A stretch of 40,979 bases of DNA, from assembly GCA_964552325.1 (NCBI GenBank), contig CAZKHA010000011.1, forward strand, positions 1 through 40,979, in the 5' to 3' direction. A program made the translations under genes and the position numbers. Shown in pieces: positions 8,615-17,204 of the stretch. The notes under the pieces are model-generated. The model saw only the letters and a program-made list of their open reading frames with translations. It was not told the DNA's origin and made no database searches. Positions within the stretch are counted from its first letter, which is position 1. The number at the start of each line of letters is the position of its first letter. The DNA is from CAZKCK01 sp964552325. Lineage in GTDB: Bacteria; Bacteroidota; Bacteroidia; Bacteroidales; TTA-H9.

Positions 8615-9979
8615 ATGAATGTACATTTTATTGCCATAGGTGGAAGCGCCATGCACAACCTAGCCATCGCGCTTCATCAAAAAGGATATAAGGTTACGGG
8701 TTCGGATGATGAAATTTTTGAACCTTCGCGTACGCGACTTAAAACACTTGGCCTACTTCCCGAGCTGGATGGCTGGTTTACTGACCGCATACATACTGGT
8801 CTTGATGCTGTTATACTCGGCATGCATGCCCGTAAAGACAATCCAGAACTAAGTAAAGCATTAGAATTGGGCTTGAAAGTCTATTCGTATCCTGAATACC
8901 TTTATGAGCAAAGTAAAAACAAGAAACGCATCGTAATTGGAGGAAGCCATGGCAAGACTACCATTACTGCTATGATTTTGCATGTGCTGCGCCAAACTGG
9001 TTTTGATCCTGATTACATGGTGGGTGCAAAACTCGAGGGGTTTGATGTTATGGTTCGTTTGACCGAAAAATCGGACTTAATGGTGATTGAAGGCGATGAA
9101 TACCTAACTTCACCTATCGACCCTAGACCCAAATTCCACTTATACAAACCTCATATCGCATTAATTAGCGGCATTGCCTGGGATCATATTAATGTATTCC
9201 CAACTTGGGAAAATTATATCGACCAGTTCAGGACCTTCATCAAATTGATAGAACCAGGCGGAAAATTAATTTATTGTACGCAAGATAAAGCTTTGCAACA
9301 ACTTGTAAATGAATTTATTGACAAATTAAATTCAGAAGGATACGATGTTCCGATGTACAATATTAAAGATGGGGTTTCGTACATAATACACCATCACAAA
9401 GAATATGCTTTAAAGGTTTTTGGCATTCATAACCTATTAAACTTACAGGGCGCTTGGAAGGTATGTTCGGAATTAGGCATTGCCGACGAACAATTTGCCA
9501 CTGCAATTACAAGCTTTCCTGGTGCTGCCAATCGTTTAGAACTTGTTCATTCCTCGCATAATTGTGCCATTTTCAGGGATTTTGCACATGCACCTTCAAA
9601 ATTGGAGGCTACTTTAAATGCCGTAAAAGAGCAATTTCCCGAACGCCAATTAGTGGCATGTATGGAACTGCATACATTTAGCAGTTTAAGCCAGCATTTC
9701 CTACCCCATTTTGCGCACACAATGGATAAGGCCGACTATCCGGTTGTATATTTTAACCCACATGCTATTGCACATAAAAAACTAGTGCCCATCACAAAAC
9801 AACAAGTAAAAGAAGGCTTTGCCAACGAGCAACTCTTGGTTTTTGATGACTCGCTCGAAATGCAGGATTATTTGCGAAGCCTAGAGTGGAATAACAAGAA
9901 TCTGCTGATGATGAGTTCTGGAAATTATGATGGTTTAAACATTAAAGAATTTAGTACTCAATTAATGAATAAAAAATAG
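8615..9979 (+). CDS. mpl: UDP-N-acetylmuramate:tripeptide ligase (Mpl-type, murein recycling)
   Basis: This Mur-ligase family protein has 454 residues. The N-terminal Rossmann segment is HFIAIGGSAMHNLA, the ATP P-loop is GSHGKTT (110-116), and the middle-domain motif is GIAWDHINVFPTWENY. The HNLLN-type segment (GIHNLLNLQGAW) and DFAHAPSK are further family landmarks. Mpl joins recycled L-Ala-gamma-D-Glu-meso-DAP to UDP-MurNAc; it is separated from MurC by details such as the WDH.NVFPT segment and the AHAP motif (MurC usually has YAHHP). No other murein gene is adjacent, which also fits Mpl rather than MurC. The ATG at 8615 is preferred to upstream TTG codons. The stop abuts the convergent patatin gene with no intervening base. 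Confidence 0.8.
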   Translation: MNVHFIAIGGSAMHNLAIALHQKGYKVTGSDDEIFEPSRTRLKTLGLLPELDGWFTDRIHTGLDAVILGMHARKDNPELSKALELGLKVYSYPEYLYEQSKNKKRIVIGGSHGKTTITAMILHVLRQTGFDPDYMVGAKLEGFDVMVRLTEKSDLMVIEGDEYLTSPIDPRPKFHLYKPHIALISGIAWDHINVFPTWENYIDQFRTFIKLIEPGGKLIYCTQDKALQQLVNEFIDKLNSEGYDVPMYNIKDGVSYIIHHHKEYALKVFGIHNLLNLQGAWKVCSELGIADEQFATAITSFPGAANRLELVHSSHNCAIFRDFAHAPSKLEATLNAVKEQFPERQLVACMELHTFSSLSQHFLPHFAHTMDKADYPVVYFNPHAIAHKKLVPITKQQVKEGFANEQLLVFDDSLEMQDYLRSLEWNNKNLLMMSSGNYDGLNIKEFSTQLMNKK

Positions 9980-12280
9980 TTATTCCATTGCCCTGCGGTT
10001 GTACATCAAGAAGCCGATATTAAACATAACCGACCATTTATCGGCCAGTTTATCATGATAGCTACCAGTTAGGCTGATTGGGCCGAACATGGTGTTCAAC
10101 ACCAAGGATGATGAAAATAAATACGATTGGCTACCGATGTAATCACCATATTCTGGTTTTTGATTGTTGAGTTGGTTTATATCCCTAATTGATCTAAAGG
10201 CATATGCTTCAAGCCGGTAATCGAGCGAACCCGTGAGAGTAAATATATTCTTTAAACCAATTCCTGCAAACGCGGGCGACCTGAAAGCAGGGATAAACAG
10301 AAGTTTGGTTACATGGGTTGGATTAAACTGGGGCATAAAAAGCATGGTAGATGTGTAATTAGTAAAAAAGGCTCTGTTTGAGATAAATGCATCGCCATAA
10401 AAACCAAGTTTATACCATTTTTGGGTTAAAAAATAATTATCGTAAATAACCCTTAGATCAGCAAAAATATGCCGCTTCGAATAGAATAATGTATCGAGAG
10501 AGGTCGTTCCCGGAAAGTGTTCTTCCTTTCCGTTTACAAACCTCAAACTGGCATAAAACCTCGATCCTGAATTATGCAAAAACCTCCGATTTAAAGAATT
10601 TAATTCTATTGAAAAGTCAATTTGTCCAAAGCTAAAGACCGTTTTATCTAAAATATCGTCGCGCTCAACCACATTATTCTGATAATATTTATCAGTTAAA
10701 TCGCCTAATGAGGCCCCAATTTTAAAAATTCCCCGATTGGTTACAGGCCAACCCAAATGAGCAGCAATAAAATTTTCTCGCTGAAAGAGTGAAGTAGGAA
10801 CCGCATCATTTACAAACACTTGGTTTATGGGTTGATAATCAAACGAATTGAAGGTATAATCAAGATCGAGAAAAAATGGGCTTCGTACCGGAAAATCAAA
10901 ACGGGCGCGGGCTTTTACGGAGGTATAAAACCTTCCGAAATAAGAGTTTAAGATATAATTTGAGGCGTTTCGTCCTAAATAGCTATATTTGAATTGCACA
11001 AATCCAACATTATGGGCGCCTGAAGAGATATTTCCCCCAATTTGCACTTCAAGTTTCTCCGTTTTCTTTACTTCTAAAATAAGGTTATAGTAACCCGTAC
11101 GTGGGTTAAATTTAATTCGAGGAAAGAGGTAACTAATCCTATCATCGGCCACCAGCCTAAAGTAATCGACTTTAATTTCATTTAAAAGCAGTTGCTTAGG
11201 CTCGTATTTAAGGGTTTTTCGCACGTAGCCTGCAAGCTTACCATTTAAGCCAAGTATTTGAATACTATCAATATACATATCTGGTTTACGAATATTAAAG
11301 GCCTCCCTCCTAGCATTAACCAATCTTTGGTCAATAGTGTCGGATATCAATGCTTTAATACTGTCCATCACTTTCATAGTGGCAATATACCCACTATCAA
11401 TCATTGCGCTTGAATAGCGAAAATTGTTTACATCTACTTTAAGCAAGTTAGGCTTAACCACAATACCAGAGTGACCGGCAGGGATGCAGTAGGGAGTCTT
11501 CTCCATAAGCATATTTTCGAGTTGCGACACGATATCATCAACTTTTGGTGTCTCAAAATCGCCGGCAGCTTTGCAGCCAATAATAATATCGGGCTTAAAA
11601 TCGCGGATAGCTACATCAATGGGGAAATTATTGTACATCCCGCCATCAAAAAGCAATCTTCCATCAATCTTAATGGGCTGAAAATAAAAAGGAAATGTCA
11701 TTGAAGCACGGATGGCGTTGCCGAGGTCGCCCTTAGTTGGAACAAACTGAGTTTGGGCAGCAATATCGCTTGAGACACATCGAAAGGGAACAAATAAACT
11801 ATCAAAATTGTATCCTGCGGCTGCGCTTGCATCCGAAAAAAACTCAAGAAATTGAAAATCCATTTCATAAGGTGCAATAATGTTTGTGGGGATTTTTGGT
11901 GTAATGGATTTCTTGTAATCAACTCCTATCTTAAACCATGAACTATTGGGTTCCTCGTTTTGGTAGAAATGAACAAATTCATTGGCCAGTTCACCATCGG
12001 CCCAGCGTTGGAATTCGGGCGATTCAACTATTTGCTCCATTTGCGCAGTGGTGTACCCTGCAGCATAAAAGCCGGCTATAATTGCTCCCATCGAAGTACC
12101 TGCAACGTAATCGATGGGTATGTTTCTCTCTTCTAATGCCTTAATTAGGCCAATATGGCAAACACCTTTTGCACCACCACCGCTTAGCACCAAGGCCACT
12201 TTTTTTTGAGCATAAATTGGTTGAAAAGCAATTAATAACAAAAGTAAGCCAAACTTAATCCCGAATAAAAACGACCGCAT
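9980..12280 (-). CDS. Patatin-like phospholipase fused to a POTRA and outer-membrane beta-barrel (type Vd-like)
   Basis: The 766-residue protein starts with a signal peptide (about 1-24). The patatin domain follows at about 27-320: oxyanion loop GGGAKG (34-39), nucleophile elbow GTSMG (S63) and DGG (D212), giving the Ser-Asp dyad of patatins. A POTRA-like segment (DMYIDSIQILGLNG onward) spans about 325-400. The rest is an Omp85-like barrel with repeated amphipathic, aromatic strands, ending NIGFLMYNRRAME. This order matches PlpD-type (type Vd) proteins, so an outer-membrane lipase or phospholipase is likely; whether the patatin part is surface-exposed is inferred. The stop abuts the convergent mpl stop. 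Its probable promoter lies within the terminator of the next upstream gene. Confidence 0.85.
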   Translation of the reverse strand: MRSFLFGIKFGLLLLLIAFQPIYAQKKVALVLSGGGAKGVCHIGLIKALEERNIPIDYVAGTSMGAIIAGFYAAGYTTAQMEQIVESPEFQRWADGELANEFVHFYQNEEPNSSWFKIGVDYKKSITPKIPTNIIAPYEMDFQFLEFFSDASAAAGYNFDSLFVPFRCVSSDIAAQTQFVPTKGDLGNAIRASMTFPFYFQPIKIDGRLLFDGGMYNNFPIDVAIRDFKPDIIIGCKAAGDFETPKVDDIVSQLENMLMEKTPYCIPAGHSGIVVKPNLLKVDVNNFRYSSAMIDSGYIATMKVMDSIKALISDTIDQRLVNARREAFNIRKPDMYIDSIQILGLNGKLAGYVRKTLKYEPKQLLLNEIKVDYFRLVADDRISYLFPRIKFNPRTGYYNLILEVKKTEKLEVQIGGNISSGAHNVGFVQFKYSYLGRNASNYILNSYFGRFYTSVKARARFDFPVRSPFFLDLDYTFNSFDYQPINQVFVNDAVPTSLFQRENFIAAHLGWPVTNRGIFKIGASLGDLTDKYYQNNVVERDDILDKTVFSFGQIDFSIELNSLNRRFLHNSGSRFYASLRFVNGKEEHFPGTTSLDTLFYSKRHIFADLRVIYDNYFLTQKWYKLGFYGDAFISNRAFFTNYTSTMLFMPQFNPTHVTKLLFIPAFRSPAFAGIGLKNIFTLTGSLDYRLEAYAFRSIRDINQLNNQKPEYGDYIGSQSYLFSSSLVLNTMFGPISLTGSYHDKLADKWSVMFNIGFLMYNRRAME

Positions 12281-12300
12281 TACAAATTAATTTAAGGCTA

Positions 12301-12331
12301 TAAAAGTAAAAAAAAATGGGTTGCAAACAAA
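12301..12331 (-). promoter_or_regulatory. Probable promoter of the patatin gene, embedded in an upstream terminator
   Basis: On the minus strand TTTG (12331-12328), a 19-nt spacer and TACTTTTA (12308-12301) approximate the TTTG N19 TAnnTTTG consensus, with one mismatch in the -7 element. The -33 part lies in the loop of the terminator hairpin at 12308-12347. Confidence 0.4.
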
Positions 12332-12347
12332 TGAATGTCGCAACCCA
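12308..12347 (-). terminator. Intrinsic terminator of the Cys/Met PLP lyase gene
   Basis: An 8-bp stem, TGGGTTGC (12317-12324) with GCAACCCA (12340-12347), has a 15-nt loop. On the minus strand it is followed by nine T residues (12316-12308). It sits 21 nt after the stop codon. Confidence 0.8.
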
Positions 12348-12368
12348 ACTAATAAATTCGACGATAGG

Positions 12369-13550
12369 TTATATTAAAGCCAGCGCTTGTTCTAAATCCG
12401 CAATTATATCTTCAACATCCTCAATACCTACCGAAAGGCGTATAAGTCCCTCGGTTATACCAGCTTTCAATCTACTTTCCTTGTCCATTTTTGAATGTGT
12501 CATGGAGGCTGGATGCTGAATCAAGGTTTCGATACCGCCCAAGGATACTGCTAAAAGTGCCAAATGAACATTGTTCATCACTACTTTTCCGGCAGTTAAT
12601 CCACCTTTTACCTCAAAACTGATCATAGCACCAGGCCCATCCATCTGTTTCTTAGCCAGTTCATATTGGGGGTGTGATTTTAAACCCGGATATTTAACCC
12701 ATTCAACTTTAGGATGGTTTTCGAGGTATTCAGCAACCTTTATCGAGTTTTCTTGTGCCCTATCCATGCGTATGGCAAGGGTTTTTAATCCCCGGCGTGC
12801 CAACCAAGCTTGGTGAGGATCTATATTACAACCCATATTGGTCATTACGGGTTTCAATTTTTTGAAATTTTCTTCGGTTTTGGCCACAATAATACCACCT
12901 ACAATATCAGCATGGCCATTGATAAACTTGGTCATTGAATGCAGAACGATATCGGCACCTAAATCGAGTGGACGTTGTAGGTAAGGACTGCAAAATGTGT
13001 TATCAACGCAAACGATAATTCCTTTTGAATGTGCAAAATTGCTAATTGCCTCAATATCACTGATTCCCATGGTTGGGTTTGCTGGTGTTTCGAGGTAAAT
13101 AAGTTTGGTGTTTGGTTTTACGGCATCAATTACATTCTGTAGATCAGATGTATCAACCCAAGTGCTTTCAACGCCAAATTTTGCAAACAGTCCTTCGGCC
13201 ACCACGCGTGAAGGGCCATAAACTGCATTATGCCCTACCATGTGCATGCCCGCTCCTAAACAGGCCATGTAAACCGTTGTAACGGCACCCATTCCGGATG
13301 AGGTTGCCAAGCCACCAAAACCGTTTTCGAGAAGAGCCACGGTTTGTTCAAGGTCGAGGGTGGTTGGATTCCCTAAACGGGTATATATGAAACCATTTTC
13401 TTCGCCTGAAAAGCAACGTGCGCCGTGGTCGGCATTCTTAAACTTAAATGTGGATGTTTGGTAAATTGGGGTAACAGCGCTTCCCCATGCATCGTCAATG
13501 CTACCAGCATGAACGAGTTTGGAATTAAATCCGGATTTTTTTGGATCCAT
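12369..13550 (-). CDS. Trans-sulfuration family PLP enzyme (cystathionine/methionine gamma-lyase-like)
   Basis: The 393-residue protein starts at the ATG at 13550 (MDPKKSGFNSK). Family motifs: YQTSTF (30-35), YTRLGNPT (56-63), the aromatic PLP-stacking tyrosine in AVYGPSR (Y111), the aspartate in CVDNTFCSP, and the PLP lysine in HSMTKFINGHAD (K208). C-terminal SLGGIETLIQHPASMTH is also typical. The exact reaction (cystathionine gamma-lyase, methionine gamma-lyase or O-acetylhomoserine sulfhydrylase) is uncertain. The residue after Y111-G112 is proline rather than the cysteine of well-studied methionine gamma-lyases. It has its own terminator downstream and a -7 element TACTTTTG at 13580-13587. 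Confidence 0.85.
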   Translation of the reverse strand: MDPKKSGFNSKLVHAGSIDDAWGSAVTPIYQTSTFKFKNADHGARCFSGEENGFIYTRLGNPTTLDLEQTVALLENGFGGLATSSGMGAVTTVYMACLGAGMHMVGHNAVYGPSRVVAEGLFAKFGVESTWVDTSDLQNVIDAVKPNTKLIYLETPANPTMGISDIEAISNFAHSKGIIVCVDNTFCSPYLQRPLDLGADIVLHSMTKFINGHADIVGGIIVAKTEENFKKLKPVMTNMGCNIDPHQAWLARRGLKTLAIRMDRAQENSIKVAEYLENHPKVEWVKYPGLKSHPQYELAKKQMDGPGAMISFEVKGGLTAGKVVMNNVHLALLAVSLGGIETLIQHPASMTHSKMDKESRLKAGITEGLIRLSVGIEDVEDIIADLEQALALI

Positions 13551-13579
13551 TTCGTTTGATTTGGTTTTTAACGTAGGTG

Positions 13580-13587
13580 CAAAAGTA
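13580..13587 (-). promoter_or_regulatory. -7 element for the Cys/Met PLP lyase gene
   Basis: On the minus strand this reads TACTTTTG (TAnnTTTG), 29 nt before the ATG at 13550. A TTG lies upstream at only about 11 nt spacing, so no standard -33 element is visible. Confidence 0.4.
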
Positions 13588-13685
13588 GTCCTTTCTGTCA
13601 ATCTAACGTCGAAAAACTTGGACCGATGCTCAAAATCAGGGGATAAAAAATACTTTGGTCAAGATTTTAATGTGTTAACTCTCCA

Positions 13686-15242
13686 TCAATCAATAACTAA
13701 AACCTTCGCAACAAATACCTTATCGTTTGCATATGCTTTCATCAAATAAATGCCTCTGGCTTGATGGCCCAAGTCAATTGATAGGGTTGAAGAAAATGAG
13801 TTAAAAGATTGATAAACCACTTCGCCCAAGGCATTTAGCACTTCCAAGCTGATTACCTTATGGTTTTGGTTATCAGAAAAACTCAGCTCAAATTGCCCCG
13901 ATGTGGGATTTGGTGAGGCAATGAGTTGGAATTGGATTGGATTGGTTTCACCAATGCCGCCTATAAAATCAACACAACCGGATCGCTTTAATAGATTTAC
14001 ATCGGTAACTTCAAGGTGTTTAAAAACGAGTGTACCAGAATATGATTCCGTTATCGTAACATCAGAAACTACCAATTCAATAGAAGACTCCGTAAAGTTA
14101 ATTGGATATGAACAACTATCAGAATAACCCGTAGAATCAATTTTTACCAGCCCGATTTGAGGCTCATTAATTTTGGTAGATTTGACACCAATAATTGGCC
14201 CATTACCATAAGCAAGGTAGCCACCATCGTTCATGGGAAAAATACCTTGCAGAGGCATATCTAAATAAGTTGCCCACTCAATATGTCCAATGGAATCTGT
14301 TTTATAAGCAATACTATTAGGGCTATAAGACCAATCACCTGGGTTAACAAAAATATAACCATTATCATTGGTTTTGATCAACTTAGGAGATGCCCTTTCT
14401 TCGTCCATGGGCCAAATAAAATTTCCCCTGTCCTCGCCAACAGCCCAAACTGGATTCCCTTCCACATCTATCTGCGCAAGGTAAGTTCGTAGAGCTGTAA
14501 AGTATAGAACCATTCCATCGCTATTTGGGATAAAATCATTAATGCGAAGGGCCGCAGCATTGGTTAAGCTATATTGCTTTGCTACACCAGTATTACCATT
14601 GGAGTCGAGCGTTAGGCTAAAACCGTTGAAATTAGAAAAATCGCCCACAATAACAATGTTTCCATTATCCAATTGCTTAATGGAACGGGGATTAGCGCTT
14701 AGGTCGTCATTCATATAGGTTTTTGCCCAAACCAAATCACCATTGGCAGTAAGCTTGGCAACTCCAATTTCGCCCAAAGAATTAGCCCAACCCGTTACCA
14801 GAAAGCCATTATCCTCACAATAATAAGCTGAACTGGCAACACTTTCTGGACCAAAATCAATACTACGGCTCCATAAGGTGTCGCCATTTAAATTCATTTT
14901 AATGCAACAAAAGCTGCTATATCCTAAACTTGGATTATACGATGTTCCCGCCACAAAAAGTGTATCCGCCTTACTAACAATGGCATTTGCATAATCGGTA
15001 TAAGAAATGCCGAATTTTTTCGCCCAGATAATGTTTGCATTTGGGGTTAAACACGTAATGAGCATCCCATTATAATAGTTGGAATATTCAAATCCCTGTC
15101 CTGCCAAATAAATATTGTTATTGGCATCACTTACAGCAGAATAAACCTGGGCCGAATCAAGAATGCGGGAATAGGTTGTTTGAGAAAACCCATTAAAAGC
15201 TAAGGTAAGCAAAATTGCTACAAACAAAAGTTTACGTTTCAT
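13686..15242 (-). CDS. Secreted beta-propeller-like protein with T9SS type A sorting domain
   Basis: The 518-residue protein has a signal peptide (MKRKLLFVAILLTLAFNGFS, cut near residue 20). It is followed by repeated short strands of the NNIYLAGQGFE, DTLFVAGTSYN, NGFLVTGWANS, GNIVIVGDFSN type, suggesting a beta-propeller of about 350 residues. The last ~77 residues form a type IX secretion sorting domain: ASPNPTSGQFELSF, then VLNALGEVVYQS, then GIYLMKAYANDKVFVAKVLV. The protein should cross the outer membrane through the T9SS and be released or anchored. The role of the mature part is unknown. A minus-strand TATATTTG lies 25 nt upstream of the ATG. The winged-helix gene upstream is separated from it by a strong terminator. 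Confidence 0.85.
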   Translation of the reverse strand: MKRKLLFVAILLTLAFNGFSQTTYSRILDSAQVYSAVSDANNNIYLAGQGFEYSNYYNGMLITCLTPNANIIWAKKFGISYTDYANAIVSKADTLFVAGTSYNPSLGYSSFCCIKMNLNGDTLWSRSIDFGPESVASSAYYCEDNGFLVTGWANSLGEIGVAKLTANGDLVWAKTYMNDDLSANPRSIKQLDNGNIVIVGDFSNFNGFSLTLDSNGNTGVAKQYSLTNAAALRINDFIPNSDGMVLYFTALRTYLAQIDVEGNPVWAVGEDRGNFIWPMDEERASPKLIKTNDNGYIFVNPGDWSYSPNSIAYKTDSIGHIEWATYLDMPLQGIFPMNDGGYLAYGNGPIIGVKSTKINEPQIGLVKIDSTGYSDSCSYPINFTESSIELVVSDVTITESYSGTLVFKHLEVTDVNLLKRSGCVDFIGGIGETNPIQFQLIASPNPTSGQFELSFSDNQNHKVISLEVLNALGEVVYQSFNSFSSTLSIDLGHQARGIYLMKAYANDKVFVAKVLVID

Positions 15243-15267
15243 GACATTATTGGTTAGATTTGACGTA

Positions 15268-15275
15268 CAAATATA
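15268..15275 (-). promoter_or_regulatory. -7 element for the T9SS-exported protein
   Basis: On the minus strand this reads TATATTTG (TAnnTTTG), 25 nt before the ATG at 15242 and just downstream of the preceding gene's terminator. Confidence 0.45.
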
Positions 15276-15284
15276 GCATGAAAT

Positions 15285-15328
15285 AAAATAAAAAAGCCAT
15301 TTTAGGAAAAATATTCCTAAAATGGCTT
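15285..15328 (-). terminator. Strong intrinsic terminator of the small winged-helix gene
   Basis: A perfect 15-bp stem pairs AAGCCATTTTAGGAA (15294-15308) with TTCCTAAAATGGCTT (15314-15328) around a 5-nt loop. On the minus strand it runs into TTTTTTATTTTATTT. It starts 19 nt after the stop codon at 15348. Confidence 0.85.
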
Positions 15329-15347
15329 AGAACATAGTTTGGGCAAA

Positions 15348-15524
15348 CTATTTTATGCCATAGAAGCAACGGATGGGCGAATGGATTTTTTCTTCCTTCA
15401 CCAGGGCTTTAATAGCTTTTTCAACATCTTTCTTATCGATGCCAGTGGTTTCGGCTATTTCGCCAGCGCGCATGGGTTTTCCCTTTTCCTTCAGGGTTTC
15501 AAATACTTTACTATTGGTATCCAT
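15348..15524 (-). CDS. 58-residue winged-helix DNA-binding protein
   Basis: This short gene reads MDTNSKVFETLKEKGKPM, then RAGEIAETTGIDKKDVEKAI, then KALVKEEKIHSPIRCFYGIK and a TAG stop. The pattern is a compact winged helix-turn-helix: helix 1 (about 3-14), a GKPMRAGEIA turn, helix 2 (20-27), recognition helix GIDKKDVEKAIKALVKE (28-44) and a short wing KIHSPIRCFYGI. It resembles the small MarR/ArsR-like regulators common in anaerobes and Bacteroidota. One cysteine (C54) lies in the wing. It is a complete unit, with a strong terminator 19 nt downstream. On the minus strand TACTTTAG, near-consensus for a -7 element, lies upstream. The regulatory target is unknown. Confidence 0.8.
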   Translation of the reverse strand: MDTNSKVFETLKEKGKPMRAGEIAETTGIDKKDVEKAIKALVKEEKIHSPIRCFYGIK

Positions 15525-15856
15525 AGGTTAAATTTTAATGCGCTAAAGTAACACTAATTTGGGAATTGGGAGAATTAGTGGTTAGTGGATAGTGGAAATG
15601 GGCTAGAAGTAGGAAGTAATACTGTTTTGGTTTATAAATCAATCTAAAATCAATTGGTATTAGATGCTGTATGGAAGAGATTTAACACAATTCACAGTTT
15701 TATAATTGTGCTTCTTTACAGAGTTGCTTTTTTTATGAATTGCTTTCATTTTAAAACGGTCAAACACGCCTCGACTAGATATTTCGTACTTATTCTCGTA
15801 TTGATTGAACTTTTAGAGTTGCCAATAGTTACTAAGCCTTGATAAAGCATCGAACA
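15525..15856 (+). other. 332-nt intergenic region with short heptamer repeats
   Basis: No convincing gene is present. It separates the divergent small winged-helix gene and the NADH dehydrogenase gene and must hold both promoters, but I find no clear TAnnTTTG for the plus-strand gene. Three tandem heptamers, TTAGTGG TTAGTGG ATAGTGG, lie at 15575-15595. A weak hairpin, CACAATT (15686-15692) with AATTGTG (15704-15710), is also present. Confidence 0.5.
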
Positions 15857-17119
15857 ATGAACAAACCTAGGCTTATAGTGATTGGAGGTGGATTTGCCGG
15901 CCTTCAATTTCTACATAAAGTTGATGAAAACCTTTTCGACATTATATTGATTGACAAACTCAACCACCATCAATTCCAACCACTTTTTTACCAAGTAGCC
16001 ACCTCACAAATCGAACCCTCAAGTATCTCGTTTCCGTTGCGCAAGATTTTTCAAAATCGCAAGGATGTTAGGATTCGTATGGCCGAAGTGCTAAGTGTTG
16101 ACCCAATTAATAACATCTTGATGACCAATGTTGGTGAATTTGGGTTTGATTATTTAGTTATTGCCACAGGTTGTCGCACCAATTTCTTCGGCAACCAAAG
16201 CATTCAAAAAAACGCATTCACGCTTAAAAGCACCCACCAGGCCATCACCATCCGAAACTCGATACTCGAAAATTTTGAAAAGATTTTATATTCAACCAAT
16301 GAAGATAAAGAGGCCTTGTTCAACATAGTGATAGTTGGCGGTGGACCAACAGGCGTGGAGCTTTCGGGAGCTTTTGCCGAAATTAAGCGCGATATCCTGC
16401 CAAAGGATTATCCCCGGATAGATTTTACCCGGCTTCAAATCATCTTACTCGAAGGCAGCCCCAATACTTTAAACAACATGAGCTCAATGGCCAAAAAAGC
16501 CTCTGCCGAATACCTTAGAAATTTAGGTGTGGTGTTGCGAACAGGAGTTTATGTGAGTAATTATGATGGGCATACCATAACCTTGACAGATGGTTCTACC
16601 ATAAAGAGCAACAACTTGATATGGGCGGCTGGGGTTACTGGCAATATTTTAGCTGGCTTAGATGAACAAATCATACTCAAAAGCAAACGCTATTTAGTAG
16701 ATAGACAAAATAAAGTAGTGGGTTACAGTCATATTTTTGCCATTGGCGATATTGCCAGCATGCCTACCCCCAAATATCCAAATGGCCACCCTCAATTGGC
16801 CAATGTTGCCATAAACCAAGGGCGAAATTTGGCCAAAAACCTCAAAAGTATGCTGGTAGGTGGCAAATTAAAAGATTATGAATACAAAGACCTTGGTTCG
16901 ATGGCTACCATTGGACGCAACAAAGCTGTTATAGACTTGCCATTTGTAAGCTTTAAGGGATACTTTGCTTGGGTTGTATGGATGTTTTTGCACTTGATGC
17001 TGATTTTAAGTGTACGCAACAAGCTTATTATTTTCATTAACTGGGCTTGGAACTACTTGACCAAGAATAGTTCGCTTAGGCTAATCCTTAAGGGGGACGA
17101 CAATAGTCCTATCAATTAA
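15857..17119 (+). CDS. ndh: Type II NADH dehydrogenase (NDH-2), FAD-dependent
   Basis: The 420-residue flavoprotein passes electrons from NADH to quinone at the inner membrane without pumping protons. The N-terminal FAD-binding motif is VIGGGFAGL (8-16). The second Rossmann motif, for NADH, is IVIVGGGPTGVELSG (157-171). The FAD-binding ATG region is DYLVIATGC (98-106), and the second FAD contact is HIFAIGDIA. The ending, with hydrophobic helices around YFAWVVWMFLHLMLILSVRN, is typical of NDH-2 membrane anchoring. I used the ATG at 15857 (MNKPRLIVIG), which puts the FAD motif at the expected place. The aldehyde:ferredoxin oxidoreductase follows after 85 nt with its own -7 element. A function as NADH:quinone rather than another pyridine-nucleotide-disulfide family activity is likely but not proven. 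Confidence 0.85.
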   Translation: MNKPRLIVIGGGFAGLQFLHKVDENLFDIILIDKLNHHQFQPLFYQVATSQIEPSSISFPLRKIFQNRKDVRIRMAEVLSVDPINNILMTNVGEFGFDYLVIATGCRTNFFGNQSIQKNAFTLKSTHQAITIRNSILENFEKILYSTNEDKEALFNIVIVGGGPTGVELSGAFAEIKRDILPKDYPRIDFTRLQIILLEGSPNTLNNMSSMAKKASAEYLRNLGVVLRTGVYVSNYDGHTITLTDGSTIKSNNLIWAAGVTGNILAGLDEQIILKSKRYLVDRQNKVVGYSHIFAIGDIASMPTPKYPNGHPQLANVAINQGRNLAKNLKSMLVGGKLKDYEYKDLGSMATIGRNKAVIDLPFVSFKGYFAWVVWMFLHLMLILSVRNKLIIFINWAWNYLTKNSSLRLILKGDDNSPIN

Positions 17120-17130
17120 CATTAGCTGCC

Positions 17131-17164
17131 TTGATAGGTATATCGAAAACAATTTCTAATTTTG
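17131..17164 (+). promoter_or_regulatory. Promoter candidate for the aldehyde:ferredoxin oxidoreductase gene
   Basis: TAATTTTG (17157-17164) matches TAnnTTTG. TTG at 17131-17133 is 23 nt upstream, a little long. Its position argues that translation starts at 17205 rather than at the ATG at 17166, which would be at or before the transcription start. Confidence 0.4.
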
Positions 17165-17204
17165 TATGTTCCAGAAATTGACTTCACCCAATCGATATAC
17201 CCAT

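Noticed and set aside
15575..15595. CRISPR-like or origin iteron repeats
   Set aside because: Only three 7-bp copies with no spacers and no DnaA-box or replication gene nearby.
15654..15842. A 62-codon plus-strand frame before the NADH dehydrogenase gene
   Set aside because: No start context, no domain and ordinary spacer composition; it overlaps the likely promoter region.
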